Origin: an uncultured Clostridia bacterium | GTDB lineage: Bacteria > Bacillota > Clostridia > Oscillospirales > Acutalibacteraceae | Length of the DNA: 44,123 nt | Assembly (NCBI GenBank): GCA_944384835.1 | Contig: CALWUU010000045.1 | Location: 1 to 44,123 of the forward strand | Reading direction: 5' to 3' | Shown here: piece after piece, positions 38,228-44,123 of the stretch | Layout of the letters: the number at the start of each line of letters is the position of its first letter | How positions within the stretch are numbered: position 1 is the stretch's first letter | The notes under the pieces: model-generated | What the model was told of the DNA's origin: nothing | Seen by the model: the letters and a program-made list of their open reading frames with translations, nothing else | Databases searched by the model: none | Translations under genes and position numbers: made by a program

Positions 38228-38734
38228 TTATGATTCTTTGTCCTGCTTTTCGTCTTTTTGATGTTTTTGTTTTCCTAATAGAGGCAGCTCTGCCATTTTT
38301 CCTCTGGCTGCGGCAATCACACCATACAAAGCGTAAGATACCAATATAATGGTAGCCACAAAAGCCACAATAATACATAATGTTTGTCCCACTGAGTTAA
38401 CTCCTGTTGTAACATGAGTCAAATCCTCCGGTGTCGGCGTTGGTACTGAGTAAGAAAAAATCCAGGAAAAGAACGCATTCAAAGCCCACGCCACGGAACC
38501 TACCACTAAAGTTAATAAAGTCAATTTCATCCCTTGTTTGACATGAAAACGTACAAACTCATTTTTTCGCTCTGCAAAATAGCTGACAATCCAAACAAAT
38601 GGAATATATGCTAAACAAGCAAATAATTTACTTCTGTTTTCCGGCTTCATCGGAATTTTCTCTTTTGCTTGCTTCCCGCCTTGCATTCGGCGCTTTTCAT
38701 AGATTTCCTGCGTATCCTCTTTATGACCGCTCAT
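38228..38734 (-). CDS. Small membrane protein, DUF4870-like
   Basis: A 168-residue protein with a charged N-terminal cytosolic part, two to three membrane segments (about 35-55, 67-90, 118-145) and a Lys/Gln-rich C terminus. The segment LFACLAYIPFVWIVSYFAERKNEFVRFHVKQGMKL is typical of the Tic20/DUF4870-like family. The ATG at 38734 (AAGGAGGG 5 bases upstream) is the start. It follows the cyclophilin gene by 32 bases on the same strand. Function unknown. Confidence 0.75.
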   Translation of the reverse strand: MSGHKEDTQEIYEKRRMQGGKQAKEKIPMKPENRSKLFACLAYIPFVWIVSYFAERKNEFVRFHVKQGMKLTLLTLVVGSVAWALNAFFSWIFSYSVPTPTPEDLTHVTTGVNSVGQTLCIIVAFVATIILVSYALYGVIAAARGKMAELPLLGKQKHQKDEKQDKES

Positions 38735-38766
38735 AGAAACCCTCCTTTCCATTTGTCTTTGTCATA

Positions 38767-39615
38767 TTATTCAGCGTGATATTGCTCGATTGTAATGCTG
38801 TTTATCACAACGTCTGTCAACGGTTTATCCGTGTTGCTGTCTGTTTCAACCGCTGCAATGGCATCTAAAACATCTAAGCCCTCAAATATCTGCCCAAAAA
38901 CAGTATGCCCCGTTTGGTTTACACTATAATATCCGTCTAATGTAGGACTGCCTCCGTATTCTTCATAAATTGTTTTTACATCATCTGTAATACGGTAAAC
39001 ATTCGGGCAGCTTCCATATGCCTGTAAAAATGCACTCTGATTTTGGCGGAAATTGTTATATAGGCTTGTGTAATAATCCCAGCCTTCAAATGACTCCGCT
39101 TTCTTTTGATTAATAAAAAATTGACTTCCGTTTGTATTCTTTCCTCTGTTCGCCATAGCAACCGAGCCGCGAATATTCAAAAGATTAGCATTAAATTCAT
39201 CTTCAAAGCCATCTGTTCCCCAAATATTTTCTCCTCCGCTTCCTGTGCCGGTGGGATCACCGCCTTGAATCATAAAGTCATTAATTACACGGTGGAAAAT
39301 TTGACCATCATAATAACCTTGCTTTGCCAGAGTAGTAAAATTTTCTACTGCTTTTGGCGCGGCATTTGGGAATAAACGCATTTTCATAACACCCATATTG
39401 GTATCAATAACAGCAATTTCTTCCCCTTCTTCCGGCAATTCCAATTGATATCCAACCGGTTTATCGGCATCCTCATTGACTCTCGATTCAGTGGAAGACA
39501 CACCGGATTCTACGGAAGACACTTGTGAAGATTCTCCGTTACTTGAGCCGCAGCCAACCAAAGCAGTGCTGATTGCCACAACAGCTGCAAGCAGACCTAT
39601 CATTTGTTTTTTCAT
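38767..39615 (-). CDS. Cyclophilin-type peptidyl-prolyl isomerase lipoprotein
   Basis: A surface lipoprotein foldase of 282 residues. The signal peptide has a lipobox ALVGC (Cys22), followed by a Ser-rich linker. The cyclophilin domain (about 65-280) carries YYDGQIFHRVINDFMIQGGD, GSVAMANRGKNTNGSQFFI, and HTVFGQIFEGLDVLDAIAAV. A segment of about 60 residues is inserted between the FFI and FGQ motifs. Its active residues look conserved, so catalytic activity is likely. The start ATG at 39615 has GAAAGGAT. Confidence 0.94.
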   Translation of the reverse strand: MKKQMIGLLAAVVAISTALVGCGSSNGESSQVSSVESGVSSTESRVNEDADKPVGYQLELPEEGEEIAVIDTNMGVMKMRLFPNAAPKAVENFTTLAKQGYYDGQIFHRVINDFMIQGGDPTGTGSGGENIWGTDGFEDEFNANLLNIRGSVAMANRGKNTNGSQFFINQKKAESFEGWDYYTSLYNNFRQNQSAFLQAYGSCPNVYRITDDVKTIYEEYGGSPTLDGYYSVNQTGHTVFGQIFEGLDVLDAIAAVETDSNTDKPLTDVVINSITIEQYHAE

Positions 39616-39654
39616 GGAAACATCCTTTCTTACTAAAATATGAAGTTACATTTT

Positions 39655-39683
39655 ATTTTAATCGAAAGAGAATCAATATGCAA
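39655..39683 (-). promoter_or_regulatory. Promoter of the cyclophilin gene
   Basis: Minus strand TTGCAT (39678-39683), 17-base spacer, TAAAAT (39655-39660). Confidence 0.6.
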
Positions 39684-39813
39684 GTCAATCTGCTGTAATA
39701 CACAAAAATTCATTTTTCAAGCGGTCAATACAGAAATATTTCTGTTCTTTGCGTATGAATACACATTTGTACGCATATAGATAATTCGGACAATAAAAAG
39801 GGAGGCTAATAAA

Positions 39814-40734
39814 ATGAGTTTATACTATCCTGAGGGTTGGATAATAGATACACCCCAAAACAGAGCCGCAATGACGAATATTTCTACCCTCACAGATGCC
39901 TGCCACGAAGGACAGATTTTAGAAGGTCGTGCATTGATATGTGACAGTGCCCACAATTTAATTGTGGACCTTGGCTGCATGAAAGGAATTATTCCAAGAG
40001 AAGACAGTGCAATCGGAATTCGTGAAGGAAGCGTGAGAGATATTGCAATTATTTCAAGGGTGAACCGCCCTGTTTGTTTTATGATTGTAGGTTTTCAAAA
40101 AAATGAAGACGGAAGCACAGTAGCAATATTGTCACGCAGAATGGCACAAGAAAAATGTATGGAAGAATTTGTTTCTGCTTTACAGCCTGGCGATATCTTA
40201 AATGCCAGAGTAACACATTTAGAAAATTTTGGTGCTTTTGCAGATATCGGATGCGGAATTATATCGTTACTGCCAATTGACGCCATTTCTATTTCTCGTA
40301 TAGAACATCCCAAAGAGCGTTTTTATGTTGGTATGGATATACGTGCAGCAGTAAAAACTTTAGAGAATGACCGCATTACATTGACTCATAAAGAATTACT
40401 CGGCACATGGGAAGAGAATATTGCAATGTTTCAAACGGGAGAAACTGTTGCCGGTATTATCCGTTCTGTTGAGCCTTACGGTATTTTTGTAGAACTGACA
40501 CCGAATCTGGCCGGTTTGGCTGAGTTAAAAGAAGGCGTACAGCCGGGACAACAAGCCAGTGTTTTTATTAAGAATATTATTCCTTCCCGTATGAAAATTA
40601 AACTGATTATTATTGATACCTTTGAATATCAATACCGTCCTTCTGCGCCAAGATATTTTTATGAAGGGGATCATATTGATCAGTTTTTATATTCACCTCC
40701 CTGCTGTGACAAAAGCATTATAACCGAATTTTAA
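39814..40734 (+). CDS. S1 RNA-binding domain protein, ribosomal protein S1-like
   Basis: A 306-residue cytosolic protein with three S1-type OB folds: about 35-105 (GRALICDSAHNLIVDLGCMKGIIPREDS), 122-195 (LNARVTHLENFGAFADIGCGIISLLP) and 208-275 (GIIRSVEPYGIFVELTPNLAGLAEL). It is shorter than canonical S1. Such proteins in Clostridia are thought to bind mRNA or ribosomes. The start ATG at 39814 has AGGGAGG. It diverges from the cyclophilin gene, and is followed by a terminator. Confidence 0.88.
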   Translation: MSLYYPEGWIIDTPQNRAAMTNISTLTDACHEGQILEGRALICDSAHNLIVDLGCMKGIIPREDSAIGIREGSVRDIAIISRVNRPVCFMIVGFQKNEDGSTVAILSRRMAQEKCMEEFVSALQPGDILNARVTHLENFGAFADIGCGIISLLPIDAISISRIEHPKERFYVGMDIRAAVKTLENDRITLTHKELLGTWEENIAMFQTGETVAGIIRSVEPYGIFVELTPNLAGLAELKEGVQPGQQASVFIKNIIPSRMKIKLIIIDTFEYQYRPSAPRYFYEGDHIDQFLYSPPCCDKSIITEF

Positions 40735-41067
40735 AAAATCATTTTTATCTAAGTATCATATACTATAAAGCCAAGTACATAATACAAATCGGACATTTGA
40801 TTGCAAGATGCTTAATGACAAAGCCGTACGGAACGAAAAGTGCAGCTTGCAAACAGATCATATAATATACCAAATAAAAACAGGCGGACAGTAACTTATT
40901 TGTTACTGCCCCGCCTGTTTTTATGATAAATTGTTCCGTTTACTGAAATAAAACTGAATTTTGTTTCTATCGCTAATCATCATTTTATTCATATTATTTT
41001 TAGTACTCTCTCCCAAATACAAAATAATATCATGCGCTAAAATTGTCCATAGATTCTGAAACTATCT
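40735..41067. other. Intergenic stretch between the S1-domain gene and the ABC exporter
   Basis: No reading frame of note. It holds the terminator at 40877-40922 and otherwise plain AT-rich sequence. Confidence 0.55.
40877..40922. terminator. Terminator after the S1-domain gene
   Basis: A compound stem: 11-bp outer arms (40877-40887 with 40911-40921) and a 7-bp inner arm (40889-40895 with 40902-40908), with A and T runs at the ends. It may also serve the converging ABC genes. Confidence 0.8.
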
Positions 41068-42849
41068 TTAAGCAAACTGGCTGTTGTAAAGTTCGGCATA
41101 AGCGCCTCCTTTTTCCAAAAGCTCTTTATGGTTGCCTTGCTCAATAATATTGCCGTGTTCCATAAATAAAATGGTATCTGCGTCTCGTATTGTAGACAGT
41201 CGGTGAGCAATAACAAAGCTGGTTCTGCCTGACATAAGCTCTTTCATCGCTTTACCGATTTCTACCTCAGTACGTGTATCTACGCTGGAGGTAGCTTCGT
41301 CCAGAATCAAAATTGGTGGGTTACATAAAAATACACGTGCAATTGTCAAAAGCTGACGCTGACCGGCAGAAAGACCGGCAGCTTCATTATCCAATACTGT
41401 GTCGTAATCGTCCGGCATCAAACGAATAAAGTAGTCTGCTTTTGCCGCTTTTGCCGCTGCGATAATTTCTTCCCTTGTCGCATCCGGTTTGCCGTAAGCA
41501 ATATTTTCTGCTACCGTACCGCTGAACAACCATGTATCCTGCAATACCATACCAAAATTTTTTCTCAAACCGCTGCGGGTCATTTCTGCACTGTTAACAC
41601 CGTCGACTGTAATTTTACCGCTATTGATCTCATAAAACCGCATCAATAGATTTACCAGCGTAGTTTTTCCGGCTCCGGTACTACCTACAACAGCAATTTT
41701 TTGTCCCGGTTTTGCCTCAAAGCTAATATCTTTCATGAGCAAACGGTCAGGTTTATATCCAAAGCTAACATGATGAAAGGCAATATTGCCTTCTGCACGT
41801 TCCAACACAACCGGATTTTCCGGGTCAGCAATTTCTTCCTCTTCGTCCAGTAATTCAAACGTACGTTTTGCAGAAGCCAATGCAGATTGTAAAGAGTTAA
41901 TCATAAACGAAGCTTCTGTTAACGGCTCTGAAGTCTGGTTGATATATTGGAAAAAGGCCTGTACGACACCAACCGTCATAGTGCCGTTGAGCATAGCATT
42001 ACCGGCGATAATAGCAATAACCACATGAGACAATCTGGTCAATAAACGAATCAGCGGATTCACACAGTTGGTTATGAAGTCTGCTTTTTGGTTGGCAGCG
42101 CGGTTCTTTTCCGCTACTTTGGTTACCTGTCCTAAACTGTCCTCTTCGTGGTTAAATGCTTTGATTACATTTCTGCCCTGATAATATTCCTCTACAACAC
42201 CTGTCAGCTCACCAATGGTTTCTTGACGTTCCGTAGCATAGCGTAAATTTTTCTTTGCAACAATTTGTGTCACAATAATACTGATAATAACAAACACTAA
42301 GAAAATGCAGGTTAAAATAACACTGTAATAGAACATGACTACAAGGGAACCAATAACCGTACCGATCGCTACAATCATCTTTAACAGACCTGTTTGAAGC
42401 ACTTCGGAAATTTTATCCAAGTCACTGGTAATACGGCTTAAAATTTCACCTGCTTTGTTCTGGTCAAAAAACCGCAGAGGCAAACGGTTTAATTTTTTTG
42501 CAATCTGAGTTCTTAGTTCCAGATTCAAACTCTCCGCTATATTGGACATCAAATATGCTTGTAAGTAATAGAAAACCCAAGTAAAGAAGTATTGAAGGCT
42601 TAACTGAGTCAACTCCCACCCCATATTCGTCCATGTAATAGAAAATGGAGTTCCGTCATTCCACGCTGCTTGAATACTCAGCCACAGATGATCTATTACT
42701 TGTGCACTGAACATAGGGTTATAAATACTAAGTGCACAATAAATAACAATAGATATGGCAACTGCTGTAAGACGGATACGCTGCCCTTTTAGTTGACTAA
42801 ACAACCGCACAACTGTACTTTGTTTTTTCTTACTTGCCGTCTGATTCAT
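41068..42849 (-). CDS. ABC exporter half-transporter, catalytically complete subunit
   Basis: A 593-residue type IV exporter half: six-helix membrane domain (about 20-320) and an ATPase domain (350-590). The ATPase has Walker A GSTGAGKTT (about 386-394), Walker B ILDEATSSVD with the catalytic Glu, and the switch His in IAHRLSTI. Its signature is LSAGQ, not LSGGQ. It starts with ATGA overlapping the stop of the upstream subunit by four bases, so the two form a heterodimeric exporter (multidrug/lipid type). This subunit supplies the working Walker A/B to the consensus site. Substrate unknown. Confidence 0.94.
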   Translation of the reverse strand: MNQTASKKKQSTVVRLFSQLKGQRIRLTAVAISIVIYCALSIYNPMFSAQVIDHLWLSIQAAWNDGTPFSITWTNMGWELTQLSLQYFFTWVFYYLQAYLMSNIAESLNLELRTQIAKKLNRLPLRFFDQNKAGEILSRITSDLDKISEVLQTGLLKMIVAIGTVIGSLVVMFYYSVILTCIFLVFVIISIIVTQIVAKKNLRYATERQETIGELTGVVEEYYQGRNVIKAFNHEEDSLGQVTKVAEKNRAANQKADFITNCVNPLIRLLTRLSHVVIAIIAGNAMLNGTMTVGVVQAFFQYINQTSEPLTEASFMINSLQSALASAKRTFELLDEEEEIADPENPVVLERAEGNIAFHHVSFGYKPDRLLMKDISFEAKPGQKIAVVGSTGAGKTTLVNLLMRFYEINSGKITVDGVNSAEMTRSGLRKNFGMVLQDTWLFSGTVAENIAYGKPDATREEIIAAAKAAKADYFIRLMPDDYDTVLDNEAAGLSAGQRQLLTIARVFLCNPPILILDEATSSVDTRTEVEIGKAMKELMSGRTSFVIAHRLSTIRDADTILFMEHGNIIEQGNHKELLEKGGAYAELYNSQFA

Positions 42850-44123
42850 GCTTCCTGCGCCTCCTTTGTCTGAGACTCATAAATTTTCCGATATACGGAA
42901 CAATTTTTAAGCAGTTCATCATGTTTACCAATGCCTGCCATACGGCCTTCATCCAAAACGATAATCTGATGGGCATTTTGAATGGTACTTACACGCTGGG
43001 CAATAATCAGAACAGCAGCATCCTTTGTTTCTTTTGCCAGCGCTTTACGCAGCGCCGCATCGGTTTTAAAGTCCAATGCAGAAAAGCTGTCGTCAAAAAT
43101 ATAAAGTTCCGGTTTTTTCACCAAGGCTCTTGCAATGGAAAGACGCTGCTTCTGTCCGCCGGAAAAGTTCGTACCGCCCTGAGCCACATAGGAATTTAAA
43201 CCATCCGGCAAAGAACGGATAAAATCGCCTGCCTGGGCTACGTCAGCCGCATGCATCAATTCTTCTTCAGTAGCATTTTTATTGCTGTACCGTAAGTTAT
43301 CTGCAATGGTGCCCGAAAACAGCCAGGCCTTTTGCTGAACATAAGCCAACTGATCTCTCAGATAATGCTGCGGCATTTTTCGAATATCTGTTCCGTTAAG
43401 CGAAACCGAGCCTTTTGTTACATCGTAAAATCGCATAATCAGCGAAGCAATTGTAGATTTACCGCTTCCGGTACCGCCGATAATAGCAGTCGTTTCTCCT
43501 CGTTTACATACAAAGTTCAAGCCTTTGAGAGTATCTTCATCTGAATCCTCAAAGCGGAAAGAAACATTGTCAAAGGTCAAAACTGCAGGATTTTGTTTTG
43601 AATCCTCTTTAGGCTCTTTGGTAACAAGGTCCTGAATTTCAGGATTGTGCTCTAATACTTCCTGCACACGTTTGCTGCACTCTAACGCACGCGGAATAAT
43701 TAAAATAATCATTTGTGCCATCATAATGAAAAACAGCATAATAAAGGCGTATTCAATAACAGCCGTAATATCACCTATCTGGAAACTGCCGGTACTAATA
43801 CGGCCACCACTGAGCCAGTAAACAAGAACCAAAAACAGGTTCAAAAAGAAGAAGGCCAAACCGTCTAAGCTGGCAAATCGTCTGTTTGCCCTAATGGATG
43901 TTTTCGCGTAGTCTGAAAACGACTGACCCATACGTTTCTCTTCTCTTTGTTCATTGTTAAACGCACGAACCACACGAACACCCGTGATATTTTCCAACAA
44001 AACAGTGGTCATGCGGTCCAGCAATTTCTGCAGTTTTCTAAACAGAGGAGAAGAACTCCTTACAATCAAAAACGCGATAAGAAGTACAACAATAGCAACG
44101 CCCAGCAAAATAAATCCCATCTG
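42846..44123 (-). CDS. ABC exporter half-transporter with degenerate site (5' end outside window)
   Basis: The open frame runs off the right edge, so the N terminus and first membrane helices are missing. It holds part of the membrane domain and the ATPase: Walker A GGTGSGKST, intact signature FSGGQKQRL, Walker B FDDSFSALD, where Asp replaces the catalytic Glu, and IAQRVSTI, where Gln replaces the switch His. These are the hallmarks of the non-catalytic partner in LmrCD/BmrCD-type heterodimers. It overlaps the next gene by four bases, supporting coupled translation. Confidence 0.93.
   Translation of the reverse strand, partial: QMGFILLGVAIVVLLIAFLIVRSSSPLFRKLQKLLDRMTTVLLENITGVRVVRAFNNEQREEKRMGQSFSDYAKTSIRANRRFASLDGLAFFFLNLFLVLVYWLSGGRISTGSFQIGDITAVIEYAFIMLFFIMMAQMIILIIPRALECSKRVQEVLEHNPEIQDLVTKEPKEDSKQNPAVLTFDNVSFRFEDSDEDTLKGLNFVCKRGETTAIIGGTGSGKSTIASLIMRFYDVTKGSVSLNGTDIRKMPQHYLRDQLAYVQQKAWLFSGTIADNLRYSNKNATEEELMHAADVAQAGDFIRSLPDGLNSYVAQGGTNFSGGQKQRLSIARALVKKPELYIFDDSFSALDFKTDAALRKALAKETKDAAVLIIAQRVSTIQNAHQIIVLDEGRMAGIGKHDELLKNCSVYRKIYESQTKEAQEA

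Overview
The window is about 44 kb of an AT-rich Gram-positive chromosome, most likely an anaerobic Clostridia (Oscillospiraceae/Ruminococcaceae-like). The grounds are strong AGGAGG-type ribosome binding sites, TTGACA-17-TATAAT promoters, hairpin-plus-T terminators, an FtsK/SpoIIIE-TepA neighbourhood, a DUF4364 protein, a proposed homoserine kinase/ApgM-type mutase and a Rex regulator. Nearly all of it reads as ordinary chromosome. The main exceptions are two gene-poor stretches (about 16.7-17.6 kb and 18.3-19.3 kb), the second holding a decayed recombinase tail.

Layout from left to right. (1) 1-1358, minus: polyamine genes, speD followed by an Orn/Lys/Arg decarboxylase cut by the left edge. 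(2) 1984-3323, minus: DNA repair pair ogt-nfo. (3) 4173-5500, minus: an ApgM-family phosphoglycerate mutase/proposed homoserine kinase, then a tRNA-Thr(CGT). (4) 5717-6891, plus: two regulators, an XRE protein and a DUF4364 protein. (5) 6956-12297, minus: a complete urease operon ureABC-EFGD with a consensus promoter. Its ureC-ureE and ureE-ureF gaps carry strong RNA structures. (6) 12924-13943, minus: a two-repeat P-loop ATPase whose first repeat has lost its Walker A motif. (7) 14132-16623, minus: a metal efflux operon (ArsR/SmtB sensor, free HMA protein, P1B ATPase) with a clear promoter and operator. (8) 17579-18250, minus: a lipoprotein. (9) 19267-20704, minus: a DUF1653 protein, a nuclease-like/winged-helix protein and Bcp peroxiredoxin. 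(10) 20886-22253, plus: an aldehyde dehydrogenase. (11) 22317-29038, minus: a five-gene unit tepA-ftsK-ygiQ-MBL hydrolase-DUF3006. (12) 29586-33413, plus: aconitase, NADP-isocitrate dehydrogenase and rex. (13) 33829-36357, plus: LemA and a DUF2207 membrane protein. (14) 36427-39615, minus: pyrG, a small membrane protein and a cyclophilin lipoprotein. (15) 39814-40734, plus: a three-S1-domain protein. (16) 41068-44123, minus: a heterodimeric ABC exporter, cut by the right edge.

How they work together: urease makes ammonia from urea, the polyamine genes feed spermidine synthesis, and the acn-icd-rex unit couples the oxidative branch to 2-oxoglutarate with an NADH sensor. The cad-type operon exports divalent metal under its own sensor.

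No complete new system stands out. The least expected signals are in the urease operon. A stem whose loop pairs with downstream sequence (a possible H-type pseudoknot) lies just before ureF. A 21-base block is shared by the leaders of ureE and ureF. A tandem pair of long hairpins separates ureC from ureE. Secondary points of interest are the split/decayed ATPase, the nuclease-winged-helix protein under a palindrome-flanked promoter, and the palindrome overlapping the aldehyde dehydrogenase promoter.
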